64,000 nt of DNA from CALGKJ01 sp049322695 (lineage in GTDB: Bacteria > Bacillota > Clostridia > Lutisporales > Lutisporaceae). A model generated the notes under the pieces. It did no database searches and was not told where the DNA came from. It saw only the letters and a list, made by a program, of their open reading frames with translations. The DNA lies in contig JBMORW010000032.1 in the NCBI GenBank assembly GCA_049322695.1, positions 20,868 through 84,867 on the forward strand. The letters are read 5' to 3'. Shown piece by piece: positions 17,104 to 26,658 of the stretch (positions are counted from its first letter, which is position 1; the number at the start of each line of letters is the position of its first letter). The translations under genes and the position numbers were made by a program.

Positions 17104-19488
17104 ATGTCCCGAATTAAAGAAATAGTAAATTATATAAATGATTTCTACAATGTGTCAGACAATGATGTGAGGCCTTATCACAAAACAGTTGAGGAAATTA
17201 ATAAAAGCTGTCTCAGGGATTTATCCGACGCAGAACTGCGTTTTACATCTGCCTTACTGAGAGATAGAGCATTAAAGGGAGAATCTGCAGATAACTTACT
17301 GATTGAAGCATATGCACTTGTTAAGGAAGCGGCTGTGAGAGTACTTGGCGAGACTGCCTTTGACACTCAGCTTATAGCTGCTATAGCAATGCACCAGGGT
17401 AAGCTTGCAGAGATGCAGACAGGGGAGGGGAAAACTCTTGCTGCTGTATTTCCTTCATATCTTAATGCCTTAACAGGAAAAGGCGTACATGTTTTGACCT
17501 TCAATGATTATCTTGCTAGAAGAGATGCCGCTTGGGTCGGCAGGATACATGAGTTTCTCGGGCTTAGAGTTGGTTATATAGATGAATCCATGAGCTTTGA
17601 AAAAAGGCGCAATGCTTATTTGTGCGATGTTACATATGTTACGGCAAAGGAAGCGGGCTTTGATTATCTCAGGGACTTTCTGTGTGATGATACATCAAAG
17701 CTGGTACATAAAAGCTTTAACTATGCAATTATTGATGAGGCGGATTCCATACTCATAGATGAGGCAAGGATACCCCTTGTAATAGCTGGCGATATGCATA
17801 ATGAAGCCTTTGATCTAAGCAGTCTGTCAACGCTTGTCAGGACTCTGTCGGCGGGGCTTGATTATGCTGTGGATCAGTATGGGGGCAACGTATACTTGAC
17901 AGATTCAGGGATCCAAAAAGTGGAAAAGGCATTGAAATGCGGTAATCTTTTTGATGAGAAGAATCTAGAGCTGCTTACCAGGATTAACTGCGCATTGTAT
18001 GCGGAAAAGCTGCTGAAAAAGGACAAGGACTATATAGTACGAAACGGAAAAATAGAGATTGTTGATGAGTTTACAGGAAGAATTGCAGAAAAGAGGAGCT
18101 GGCCTAACAGCCTTCAGCATGCGATTGAGGCTAAGGAAAGGCTTGAGCCGCAGGCGAAGGGAAGTATAATGGGCTCCATAACCCTGCAGAATTTTGTGAG
18201 CCTTTATAATAAGGTGGCCGGAATGACAGGGACAGCAAGGACAGCTGCAGGTGAGCTGAAGGAGTTCTATAACCTTGATGTGCTTGTAATACCTACACAT
18301 AAGCCATGCCTGCGCAGGGATCATCCGGATATGGTATTTACACATCTGGAAGCGAAGGAAGCAGCCATATTGGCAGAAATACAACGAGTTCATAATACAG
18401 GTCAGCCTATTCTTATTGGCACTGCAAGTGTGGCAGAATCTGAAAACCTAGCAGACAGACTCAGGGAACTTGGTATCCAATGTCAGGTATTGAATGCCAA
18501 AAACGATGAAATGGAAGCACATATCATAGAGAAAGCGGGAGAGCTGGGAGCGGTTACTGTATCAACCAATATGGCAGGAAGGGGCATAGATATAAAGCTT
18601 GGAGGAAAAACCGGAAAGTATAAGCATAGAATAGAGGAACTGGGAGGTTTATACGTTTTAGGTACAAGCAGAAATGAAAATAGTCGTATAGACAACCAGC
18701 TTAGGGGCAGATCCGGCAGACAGGGGGATCCGGGGGAAAGCAGATTTTTCATCAGTCTTGAGGATGATATAATCAGAAAGTATGAGCTTTATGAATATAT
18801 ATCTGCAGCAAAGCATATTGACAGACAGGATGCACCCTTGACAGATCCAAGGATCGCCACAGAGCTTTCAAAGGGGCAAAGGCTTATAGAGGGTTATAAT
18901 TCAGATATAAGAAGACAGTTGTGCAGATATTCAAGCATAATAGAGCAGCAGAGAAGATTCATACACAGGAAAAGACAGAGCATACTGCTTGGGGCGGATG
19001 CAATGCTTCTGCCCAAAGCTTCTCCTGAGCGCTACAATATGCTGGCAGGTATGTATGGAGAAGAAATGCTTAAGAAGGTTGAAAGGCAGCTGACGCTGTA
19101 TTATATCAACAAGAGCTGGGCTGATTATCTGGACTATATATCATATATAAGGGAAAGCATTCACCTGATGGTTATTGGAGGACAGAATCCATTGCATGAG
19201 TTCCACAAGCTTGCTATAGAGGCATTTACAAATATGCTTGATGATACAGAGAAATCAATAGTTAACAAGTTTAATCAGGTGAGTATAAGTGAGAAAGGAA
19301 TAGATATGGATGAAGAGAGCCTCAGAATGCCTTCATCCACATGGACCTATCTCATAAGCGATAATCCTGACCAGTTCAGTAATATATCCGTTATCGTTAA
19401 AGGTGTGCTGAACTACATTAGGGAGCCCTTGTTTTCCATAAGCTCACTATTCAAAAAATTGAAGAAAAAAAGAATCATTAACCGGTGA
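17104..19488 (+). CDS. secA2: SecA-family protein translocase ATPase, SecA2-like
   Basis: DEAD-type motor that drives protein export through SecYEG. Visible: Walker A MQTGEGKTLAA near residue 105, FNDYLARRDAAW, Walker B IIDEADSILIDEARIPL, motif STNMAGRGIDIKLGG, and QLRGRSGRQGDPG in the second ATPase half. The protein is 794 aa and ends in KKLKKKRIINR; the usual C-terminal zinc/SecB-binding Cys motif of housekeeping SecA is absent. That length and end fit SecA2. No secY2, Asp, S-layer or glycosyltransferase genes lie nearby, so its special cargo cannot be guessed. AGGAGG before the ATG at 17104 fixes the start; the frame is open from 17065. Confidence 0.85.
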   Translation: MSRIKEIVNYINDFYNVSDNDVRPYHKTVEEINKSCLRDLSDAELRFTSALLRDRALKGESADNLLIEAYALVKEAAVRVLGETAFDTQLIAAIAMHQGKLAEMQTGEGKTLAAVFPSYLNALTGKGVHVLTFNDYLARRDAAWVGRIHEFLGLRVGYIDESMSFEKRRNAYLCDVTYVTAKEAGFDYLRDFLCDDTSKLVHKSFNYAIIDEADSILIDEARIPLVIAGDMHNEAFDLSSLSTLVRTLSAGLDYAVDQYGGNVYLTDSGIQKVEKALKCGNLFDEKNLELLTRINCALYAEKLLKKDKDYIVRNGKIEIVDEFTGRIAEKRSWPNSLQHAIEAKERLEPQAKGSIMGSITLQNFVSLYNKVAGMTGTARTAAGELKEFYNLDVLVIPTHKPCLRRDHPDMVFTHLEAKEAAILAEIQRVHNTGQPILIGTASVAESENLADRLRELGIQCQVLNAKNDEMEAHIIEKAGELGAVTVSTNMAGRGIDIKLGGKTGKYKHRIEELGGLYVLGTSRNENSRIDNQLRGRSGRQGDPGESRFFISLEDDIIRKYELYEYISAAKHIDRQDAPLTDPRIATELSKGQRLIEGYNSDIRRQLCRYSSIIEQQRRFIHRKRQSILLGADAMLLPKASPERYNMLAGMYGEEMLKKVERQLTLYYINKSWADYLDYISYIRESIHLMVIGGQNPLHEFHKLAIEAFTNMLDDTEKSIVNKFNQVSISEKGIDMDEESLRMPSSTWTYLISDNPDQFSNISVIVKGVLNYIREPLFSISSLFKKLKKKRIINR

Positions 19489-19554
19489 CAAGGAATTTTA
19501 TAGTCTGTATAGAATTATTCAAATAATTATGTATTCAGATATGAGGAGGTTATT

Positions 19555-20778
19555 ATGGAAAAGTTAATCGAAAGGTTTCTAAGGTATGTAAGCTTTGATA
19601 CTGCAAGCAATGAGGAATGTGAAGCAGTACCAAGTACATCCGGGCAAATGCTTCTGGCTAAGGAACTTGAAAGAGAGCTTCATGAAATTGGATTAAGTGA
19701 TGTGGAACTGGATGAAAGGGGTTATCTGTTTGCCACATTGCCTTCAAACACCAATAAAGAATTACCTGTAATAGGTTTTCTTGCTCATATTGATACCAGC
19801 TCTGATGCAAGCTCGGTAAATATTAAGCCTCAGATAATAAGCGACTATAAAGGCGGAGATATAGTAATAAATCCAGAATTAGGTATAAAGCTTTCTCCCG
19901 CAGAGTTTCCCGACCTGAATAAATATATTGGCTGTGACCTTATTACTACAGACGGTACAACACTGCTGGGTGCTGATGACAAGGCAGGTATAGCAGAAAT
20001 AATAGCTGCTGTGGAATACCTTATAAAGCATCCGGAAATACCTCACGGTAAAATACGCATAGGCTTTACACCCGATGAAGAGATTGCCCGCGGCACTGAC
20101 CATTTTGATGTAGAGAAGTTTGGTGCTGATTTTGCATATACAATAGATGGCGGTGAAATAGGCGAGCTGGAGTTTGAAAATTTCAATGCTGCAAAAGCTG
20201 TCATAACCATTAATGGAAGAAGTGTTCATCCTGGAAGAGCAAAAAATAAAATGAAAAACTCATTGATGATTGCAATGGAACTGAGCTCCATGCTGCCGCA
20301 AAACGAAGTGCCTGCTCATACTGAAGGCTATGAAGGCTTCTTCCATTTGGAAAAGCTGAGCGGTAGAGTTGAGACCACAGTTATGACATATATTATCAGA
20401 GACTTTGATAAGGCTAAGCTGATAGAAAGAAAAGAGCGAATGGTAAAAATAGCAGATTATATCAATGACAAGTATGGTAAGGACACAGTGCAGCTGGAGC
20501 TTAAGGATCAATACTACAATATGAGGGAAAAGGTTGAGCCTATAATGCACATAGTGGACACAGCCAAGAAAGCTATGGAAGAGGTAGGGGTAACTCCTCT
20601 GATAAGACCTATAAGAGGCGGTACAGACGGAGCCAATCTTGCATATAAAGGGCTATGTGCACCCAATATATTCACAGGCGGTCACAACTATCATGGAAGA
20701 TTTGAATATGTTCCTATACAATCAATGCAGAAGGCTGTGGAAGTTATTTTAAAGATAGTAGAGCTGTACAGCAAGTAA
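19555..20778 (+). CDS. pepT: Peptidase T (tripeptide aminopeptidase)
   Basis: Cytosolic M20-family zinc aminopeptidase that removes the N-terminal residue from tripeptides. Length (407 aa) and motifs are normal: FLAHIDTSSD (metal-binding His and Asp near 78-80), LLGADDKAGIAEI (bridging Asp), TPDEEIARGTDHF (catalytic Glu pair), TIDGGEIGELE and the C-terminal FTGGHNYHGRFE with the last metal His. AGGAGG precedes the ATG. A strong hairpin ends the unit. Confidence 0.95.
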   Translation: MEKLIERFLRYVSFDTASNEECEAVPSTSGQMLLAKELERELHEIGLSDVELDERGYLFATLPSNTNKELPVIGFLAHIDTSSDASSVNIKPQIISDYKGGDIVINPELGIKLSPAEFPDLNKYIGCDLITTDGTTLLGADDKAGIAEIIAAVEYLIKHPEIPHGKIRIGFTPDEEIARGTDHFDVEKFGADFAYTIDGGEIGELEFENFNAAKAVITINGRSVHPGRAKNKMKNSLMIAMELSSMLPQNEVPAHTEGYEGFFHLEKLSGRVETTVMTYIIRDFDKAKLIERKERMVKIADYINDKYGKDTVQLELKDQYYNMREKVEPIMHIVDTAKKAMEEVGVTPLIRPIRGGTDGANLAYKGLCAPNIFTGGHNYHGRFEYVPIQSMQKAVEVILKIVELYSK

Positions 20779-20780
20779 TT

Positions 20781-20816
20781 AAGAAGGAATCCTATATCAG
20801 GATTCCTTCTTTTTAT
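20781..20816. terminator. Bidirectional terminator between pepT and the MMPL transporter gene
   Basis: AAGAAGGAATCCT and AGGATTCCTTCTT form a perfect stem with a short loop and T/A tracts on both sides. It serves pepT on the + strand and overlaps the 3' end of the minus-strand transporter gene. Confidence 0.9.
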
Positions 20817-23388
20817 ACATGATCTTATAAAGCGCAGGCACCATTGTAAGTGTAAACACAAGGCAAAGGGACATTCCTATAACGGTTGTCAGCCCGAAGC
20901 TTTCAAGTCCCGGGTGGTTTGTGAAGTACAGGCTTCCAAAGCCGATGAGTGTGGTTATATTGGTCATCATTATTGCTTTTCCGGTGTGAGCGAGTATATA
21001 GGCTGTATCTCTGCCTGGTGTGGTTTTTATTCTGTGCACCAGGTGTACTGCACTGTCTATTCCGATACCGATGAGTACCGGAAATGCTATCATGCTGAAT
21101 ATATTCAAATCTGCTCCCAGAATGGGCATTAGGCCTAAGGTGGCATAGACAGTAAAGCATAGAGGTACAATAGCAATTATGGTTTCCTTTATGCCTCTGA
21201 ACATTATCATAAGTATGATGAACAGTGCAGCGAAACAGTATATGCTTATCCTCAGTATATCACTTTTGACATAATCAGTTACTTCATTCATTATAGAGGG
21301 CATACCTACCGGGTAATTGCCTGACAGTGACAACACTGCCTCCTCAAGCTTATTGAAGCTTTCGGGCTCCCAGATATTTACAGCAGGTACTATTTCTATA
21401 ATATACTTTCCGCCTCTGCCTACATAATTGGTTTTCAGAGCCTCAGGCAGCTGCTCTACGGACATCGGGTCCTCACTAATTTGAAATCCGGAAATGCTTG
21501 GAAAGCTTGAGGCTCCAGTCTGTCCAAGCTGTTGAAGTATCAGGTCTGCATTTTCAGTTTGGAGTCCGTTTATAATGCCTTCAATGGTTTTGTAGCCTTT
21601 TGTACTGTCATCAATCTTATTGCGGTCAGCGCTTTTCTTAATGGACTTAAAAGCTTCAATAACCTGAAGGGGGTTTGCCTGATTGTTTTCCGGAGACTTT
21701 TTCAGCCGCCTGTTCAGCTCTTTAATAACACTCAGCTTATAGTCCTGGTCTTCAGGCAGATACTTCAGTACAGAATCAACCTGTTTTACATCACTGCGCT
21801 TCAACAGCTCCGAAGAACATTTCTTCAGTTCAGCCATATCATCTGCCATGAACTGAAGGGTTGTGGGATTGTAATCGAATTCTTCTTCCACTACCTTTAG
21901 CCATTTCAAGCATTCCATGTCCTCAGGGTATAGCCTTGAAATATCGGATTTTATTTCGGAGCTCAGCACTTTATTACTCAATAAGGCAGCTATTGCAATT
22001 ACTATTACAATAAACACAATAGGTCTTTTATCTACTGCCATACCCAAAGGCTTCAAAAACCTATATTCTACGTCCTTATATGTCTTCTGGGATTTCTTTC
22101 TGCTGTCAAAGGCCAATATTAATGAAGGCATAACAAGTATCATAGTGAAACACATAATGAGTATGCCTGCTCCCGATATAACACCCATCTGTGTAAAAGC
22201 TCTGAACTCCGCTGTCAGGAAGGTGAAGAATGCTGCAGCCGTGGTAAGTGCACCTACAAGCATTCCGGAGCTTGTTTCTTTGATTGCTGTAGATACGGCT
22301 GCCGATGGCTCTTGTCCTGCAGATCTTTCTTCAAGGTATCTTGAAATTATGTGAACTGCAAAGTCAATTCCCAGTCCAAGCAGCAGAACTGCAAAGCTAA
22401 TGGAAAAAAGATTGAGGTTGCTATACAGAAGAAATGCAGCTGCTGTGGACATAACGGCACCAATAATCAGCGGGTAGCCTGCGGATATAGGCAGCACAAA
22501 CCTTCTGAAGGATACGACAATAAACGCAATAATGATAATAAATGTAAGTATGGCTGTTGAGTAGAAGTTATTGAACATAGTATTATCAGATTCATTATCC
22601 TGTACAAAAGCTCCTCCTGTGTAGCCTGCATCAATATCATAGCCTTTATCAGCCATTGTTTCGTCAATGGCTTTTTCAAGTCCTTCAAAGAATTGCAGAC
22701 GGGAGTTCATGAAGTCGTCCATATCAAGCTTTGGTTTAATAATCATCATAAATGTGCTCCCGGAATCCGATACAAGGTATTGACTTTCTTCCGCCTGCTC
22801 CTTCATATTTCCAAACAGCATTACAGCAAAAAGCTCTTCCTTTTCAGCTTCTGTCAAGGTCTCCTGATTCAGAAGCTTGCCGAAGCTGGTAAGCAGCATT
22901 TCACTTTTTTTCATATCAGCTTCATACAACCTTTTTGAGAAAAGCTCAGAGAAGGATACAAAGTCCATATGCTGTAAAAACTTACTCAACTCACTGTTTC
23001 CATCCCTTAGTTCAGCTTCCAGCTGTTCATATTCTTCAGTGTCTGCATAAAGATGCAAATACTCATCAAGTGAATCCGTATCTATTTTGTAAAGTGCGTT
23101 ATTTATAAGGTTATCCTTATACAGCCTATCTGCCAGGGCATCCATATAGCCTTCACATTTCGCCCTTTCCCCCTTGGCAATAATAATTACATTGTCCTGG
23201 GAATCAAAGTATTTATTGAACTCCTTACTTGCCTTGAGGCTAAGGCTGTTTTCAGGCAGCATGCCATCCATTTTGGAATCCATACCGATGTTTGATGCAA
23301 GAGCGGCAGCTCCTGCAAATACAAATATACTGAGCAGTAATATAAGTTTGTACCTTTTGATGATTATCTCCGAAATTTTATTCAGCAT
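20797..23388 (-). CDS. MMPL/RND superfamily transporter
   Basis: Large membrane exporter (863 aa) with two repeats, each with one leading membrane helix, a large extracytoplasmic domain and a block of five helices. The blocks are near residues 275-420 (LGLGIDFAVHIISRYLEER) and 710-855 (IGIGIDSAVHLVHRIK). Each repeat holds the typical GxGxDxxVH motif with the proton-relay Asp. Such proteins export lipids, hopanoid-like molecules or toxic compounds using the ion gradient. AAAGGAGG precedes the ATG. The TetR gene directly upstream probably controls it. Confidence 0.88.
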   Translation of the reverse strand: MLNKISEIIIKRYKLILLLSIFVFAGAAALASNIGMDSKMDGMLPENSLSLKASKEFNKYFDSQDNVIIIAKGERAKCEGYMDALADRLYKDNLINNALYKIDTDSLDEYLHLYADTEEYEQLEAELRDGNSELSKFLQHMDFVSFSELFSKRLYEADMKKSEMLLTSFGKLLNQETLTEAEKEELFAVMLFGNMKEQAEESQYLVSDSGSTFMMIIKPKLDMDDFMNSRLQFFEGLEKAIDETMADKGYDIDAGYTGGAFVQDNESDNTMFNNFYSTAILTFIIIIAFIVVSFRRFVLPISAGYPLIIGAVMSTAAAFLLYSNLNLFSISFAVLLLGLGIDFAVHIISRYLEERSAGQEPSAAVSTAIKETSSGMLVGALTTAAAFFTFLTAEFRAFTQMGVISGAGILIMCFTMILVMPSLILAFDSRKKSQKTYKDVEYRFLKPLGMAVDKRPIVFIVIVIAIAALLSNKVLSSEIKSDISRLYPEDMECLKWLKVVEEEFDYNPTTLQFMADDMAELKKCSSELLKRSDVKQVDSVLKYLPEDQDYKLSVIKELNRRLKKSPENNQANPLQVIEAFKSIKKSADRNKIDDSTKGYKTIEGIINGLQTENADLILQQLGQTGASSFPSISGFQISEDPMSVEQLPEALKTNYVGRGGKYIIEIVPAVNIWEPESFNKLEEAVLSLSGNYPVGMPSIMNEVTDYVKSDILRISIYCFAALFIILMIMFRGIKETIIAIVPLCFTVYATLGLMPILGADLNIFSMIAFPVLIGIGIDSAVHLVHRIKTTPGRDTAYILAHTGKAIMMTNITTLIGFGSLYFTNHPGLESFGLTTVIGMSLCLVFTLTMVPALYKIMYKKKES

Positions 23389-23423
23389 ATTATTCCTCCT
23401 TTTGATTTTGGGTGCAAAAAACC

Positions 23424-23455
23424 AAGCCTCATAATCCTTAATGAAGCTTTTTTAT
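23424..23455. terminator. Hairpin between tetR and the MMPL gene
   Basis: AAGCCTCAT and ATGAAGCTT pair (one G-U) around an 8-base loop, with T-rich tails in both directions. On the minus strand it lies between the TetR gene and the transporter and may reduce read-through. Confidence 0.5.
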
Positions 23456-23465
23456 CAGATTTATG

Positions 23466-24053
23466 CTATAGCAGTATCTTTTTAACTATTATTTTTACTT
23501 CTTCCTTGATTACATCAACCTTATCGGGGTAGCCGTATAGAAATGCGCTTTCAAGCAGTTCATGCGCTATTTGTGTGACTATTCTGGAGTATAGCTTGGC
23601 AGGTTTATTACTGATTATACCTTTTGATATTGCTTTTATTATCCATCTTTCCGCTGAAGACTGCATTATCCAGTCAGAAAACACTTCATATTTTTCAACA
23701 TTCATAAGCTCAGTTATATTGGAATTATGCAGCAGCTTAATAATTCCCGGATTTTTCTGCATGAACCCTACAGTTATGTCTATCAGCAGGTCTATATCTT
23801 CAAACTTAGGATTTTCAAGGTCCATAACCTCTATATATTGATGAAAGGTACTGAAGGCGGTCTTGTAGATTTTTGCCAATATATCAAACTTGGTATTGAA
23901 ATACAAGTAAAAGGTGCCTTGTGCTACACCTGCTGCTTTGACAATCTCTCTTACAGCTGTATTATCGAAGCCCTTTTCGTAAAACAGCTTTCCTGCACAC
24001 TGTATAAGCCTTTTTTTTGTTGCTTCACTTTTTTCCTTTTGTTTTCCGGGCAT
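23466..24053 (-). CDS. TetR/AcrR-family transcriptional repressor
   Basis: DNA-binding repressor (195 aa) with an N-terminal helix-turn-helix (TAVREIVKAAGVAQGTFYLYF near residues 32-52, shown in the family as the recognition helix region) and a ligand-binding helical C-terminal domain. It lies upstream of the MMPL transporter on the same strand and likely controls both genes, released by the exporter's substrate. Inverted repeats in its promoter fit autoregulation. RBS AGGTGATGAT precedes the ATG. Confidence 0.88.
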   Translation of the reverse strand: MPGKQKEKSEATKKRLIQCAGKLFYEKGFDNTAVREIVKAAGVAQGTFYLYFNTKFDILAKIYKTAFSTFHQYIEVMDLENPKFEDIDLLIDITVGFMQKNPGIIKLLHNSNITELMNVEKYEVFSDWIMQSSAERWIIKAISKGIISNKPAKLYSRIVTQIAHELLESAFLYGYPDKVDVIKEEVKIIVKKILL

Positions 24054-24080
24054 ATCATCACCTGCCTTAATGAATAAAAA

Positions 24081-24128
24081 GGTGTTATAATGAAAAGTGA
24101 CTGCTAATCACAATTTAATAATAACACC
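24081..24128 (-). promoter_or_regulatory. tetR promoter with nested inverted repeats (putative operator)
   Basis: On the minus strand TTGTGA and TATAAC are spaced about 18 bases as -35/-10. Between them lies GTGA-N7-TCAC (24097-24111), and the whole region is flanked by GGTGTTAT/ATAACACC (8-bp arms). A TetR dimer on the inner repeat would block the promoter. Inference from sequence symmetry. Confidence 0.5.
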
Positions 24129-24173
24129 TTAAAAAATCCTATTCAATGTATAAATTGACTCAAAAAGTCAGTT

Positions 24174-25424
24174 TTAGAACCAGCCTCTTGCCTTCATTGC
24201 ATCTGCAACTCTTTTTACGGAATACATGTATGCGGCATTTCTCATGGTTACTTTAAAGTCAGTCTTGATCTTCCATATATCATCAAAGGCTTTAATCATA
24301 AGCTTTTCTTCTTTTTCTTCGACTTCTTTTTCTGTCCAGTAATAACCCATAAGATTCTGAACCCATTCAAAATATGATACTGTAACTCCGCCTGCATTTG
24401 CCAGTATGTCCGGTACTATTGTGGTGCCATTGGCTGTTATGATTTCTTCTGCATCAGGCGTAATAGGACCATTGGCCCCTTCTACAATTATTCTGGCCTT
24501 TATAACATTGGCGATATCTTTAGTTATTGCGTTTTCTAATGCAGCAGGAGCAAGTATATCAACTTCCAGCGACCAGAACTCAGCTGATGATATTTCTTTT
24601 GTTCCTGGGAAGCCCTTGATGGTTTTGTTGATTTTCTTGTGCTCCATAAGAGCACGAGGGTCAATGCCGTCTTCCTTGTAAATAATAGTATCAGTTTCGG
24701 CTATTGCTATTATTTTAGTGCCAAACCTATAGGAGTTTACTGCAGTAAAGCTGCCTACATTGCCAAAGCCTTGTATTGCCATGCTTGCACCATGAATGTT
24801 GATTCTGAGCTTCTTGCATGCTTCTCTGGCAGTTACGGCCACACCAAAGCCTGTAGCTGCGTTTCTGCCTAGTGAGCCGCCGAATTCCAATGGCTTACCT
24901 GTAATTACGCCTATGGCGCTGTGCCCTGCAAGCTTATTATACTCATCCACCATCCAAGCCATGATCTTACCGTTTGTATTGACATCAGGAGCAGGTATAT
25001 CAACCTTTTCACCTATAAGCTTATGAATAGCCTGTATATAACCTCTGCTAAGTCTTTCCAGTTCACTCTCTGATAGTGTTTTAGGGTCTACCACGACTCC
25101 ACCCTTGCCGCCTCCATATGGTAGGCCTATAACTGAACATTTGAAGGTCATCCATAGAGAAAGAGCTTTCACTTCATCCAGTGTAACATCCGGATGAAAT
25201 CTTATACCTCCTTTGGTAGGTCCTACAGCATCATTGTGCTGGGAACGGTAGCCCTTAAAAACCTTTATGGTACCATCATCCATTCTGATAGGTATGGAAA
25301 CCTCCAATACCCTTAAGGGTTCGCTGAGAATTTGATAAATCTGCGGCTCAGTACCGAGCTTTTCACATGCCTCTCTTAACTGTCTCTGAGCATTTTCAAA
25401 TGGATTTAGACTTTCAATCGCCAT
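24174..25424 (-). CDS. NAD(P)-dependent Glu/Leu/Phe/Val dehydrogenase (glutamate dehydrogenase)
   Basis: Hexameric-type glutamate dehydrogenase (416 aa), oxidatively deaminating glutamate to 2-oxoglutarate and ammonia or the reverse. Motifs: GPTKGGIRFHPDV with K71, MTFKCSVIGLPYGGGKGG with K95 and the active-site K107, APDVNTNGKIMAWM, and the Rossmann loop IQGFGNVGS near residue 222. The acidic residue at the end of the second strand (AIAETDT) suggests NAD rather than NADP. The length matches the catabolic RocG/GudB group. RBS AGGGGGTAAA precedes the ATG. A 6-bp inverted repeat (24157-24172) lies just after the stop. Confidence 0.93.
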   Translation of the reverse strand: MAIESLNPFENAQRQLREACEKLGTEPQIYQILSEPLRVLEVSIPIRMDDGTIKVFKGYRSQHNDAVGPTKGGIRFHPDVTLDEVKALSLWMTFKCSVIGLPYGGGKGGVVVDPKTLSESELERLSRGYIQAIHKLIGEKVDIPAPDVNTNGKIMAWMVDEYNKLAGHSAIGVITGKPLEFGGSLGRNAATGFGVAVTAREACKKLRINIHGASMAIQGFGNVGSFTAVNSYRFGTKIIAIAETDTIIYKEDGIDPRALMEHKKINKTIKGFPGTKEISSAEFWSLEVDILAPAALENAITKDIANVIKARIIVEGANGPITPDAEEIITANGTTIVPDILANAGGVTVSYFEWVQNLMGYYWTEKEVEEKEEKLMIKAFDDIWKIKTDFKVTMRNAAYMYSVKRVADAMKARGWF

Positions 25425-25585
25425 AATTTTACCCCCTAATAGTATTAAAGTGGTATGTATACAGTTCTATTATGATATATTGAGTGGCAAACATCAAATA
25501 ACAATATATTCAAAATGACGGTAAAATTGCAATATGGCATTAATTATGTAACAAATCCTGCATTTTACGCAGAAACCAAAAATAT

Positions 25586-25613
25586 GAAAAACCAAGCTTA
25601 TGCCTGGTTTTTA
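25586..25613 (-). terminator. Terminator at the end of the MBL hydrolase gene
   Basis: AAAAACCAGGC and GCTTGGTTTTT form a stem (one G-U) with a 4-base loop and a T tail on the minus strand; it overlaps the last codons of the gene. Confidence 0.75.
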
Positions 25614-26458
25614 CTTAATGCTCTGTTTACATTTGCGAAGCAATTGATTGTGAAAATTTCATCTTCATCAGGATCCTTACCAAATTCTTTCTTGTACTTG
25701 GCTATAGCCATATTGGAATCTGTCTCTTTTCCTACCAAAGTGCCTATACTTAGCTGCATATCAAATATCTTAAGGGTTTCTTCCTTGTTTTGCAATTCTT
25801 CATGTGATATAAGATAATACTCGGCATCATACTTTCTTATCTTCTCTACCATCCCAGTAAGCTTTTCCATTGTATAGCCGTACTCGCCGTTGTATCTGCT
25901 GCCGTATATGCAGTCCCCCAGAAACATCACCTTTTCTTCGGGTACGTAAACTATTGTTGAATCAGGAGTATGGTCACCGCCTACGTGTTCTACGATACAG
26001 GTTACCCCTCCAAGGTCTATTTCCAGCTTTTCAGAAAAATATACATCACATTCGCCTACTACTCTGTCCTCGCTATCAGGCATTTCTGCCTTTATACAGT
26101 CATATGTGAACTGCGCCATTTCGCCGCTTTTTATTCTGGCTTCCATAGCGGAGTCTTCCCAGGAAAGCATCCTCATGCCGTCAAGCAGTTCTTTGGTATT
26201 GATATGGCCTATACATGTGAAATCCATCGCAGGAATTCCCCAAATATGATCCCAATGCCAATGTGTAAGAACAACATATTTAAATTCCGGTGCATTAAGT
26301 TCTTTGGCCTTAGTCATGAACTCTCTAGCATGTGTCGGAGATGCACCCGCATCAACAGCCAGGCTGAATTTGTCTCCCATTATGAGGCCTAAAGCAGGCC
26401 TGTCCGTTTCATCATTTTTATCCATGTAGTAAACTCTGTCCGTTATTTTATTGAGCAT
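25598..26458 (-). CDS. MBL-fold metallo-hydrolase
   Basis: Metallo-beta-lactamase-fold hydrolase (286 aa) with the zinc-binding motif THWHWDH at residues 65-71, a later His in VEHVGGDHTPDSTIVY and the metal-bridging Asp in VMFLGDCIYG. A C-terminal helical extension (about residues 225-286) is outside the core. The substrate is unknown; this fold covers thioesters, lactones, phosphodiesters and sulfate esters. It is a single-gene unit with its own terminator. Confidence 0.85.
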   Translation of the reverse strand: MLNKITDRVYYMDKNDETDRPALGLIMGDKFSLAVDAGASPTHAREFMTKAKELNAPEFKYVVLTHWHWDHIWGIPAMDFTCIGHINTKELLDGMRMLSWEDSAMEARIKSGEMAQFTYDCIKAEMPDSEDRVVGECDVYFSEKLEIDLGGVTCIVEHVGGDHTPDSTIVYVPEEKVMFLGDCIYGSRYNGEYGYTMEKLTGMVEKIRKYDAEYYLISHEELQNKEETLKIFDMQLSIGTLVGKETDSNMAIAKYKKEFGKDPDEDEIFTINCFANVNRALSKNQA

Positions 26459-26594
26459 TTGATTTAACCCCCTGTTTTTCTTTTAAGTCTATAATACCAC
26501 ATTATTGGAAACTGAAAAATAAAAATTGGTATCCATTGAGTGCGAGCTCTCCCATGGACTTTTGAGAAAACATTAACAATATTTATAAAAGCAG

Positions 26595-26625
26595 TTGACC
26601 TAAAGTATACTTTAAGTGCTATGAT
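26595..26625 (+). promoter_or_regulatory. MerR-type promoter with 19-bp spacer and internal operator
   Basis: TTGACC and TATGAT are separated by 19 bases instead of 17, and the spacer holds the palindrome TAAAGTATACTTTA. This is the classical layout of promoters that MerR regulators activate by twisting DNA. The adjacent MerR gene is therefore likely autoregulated, together with the hydrolase after it. Confidence 0.85.
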
Positions 26626-26658
26626 TATTTTATGACTACTCAAATAGGAGAATGTAAA

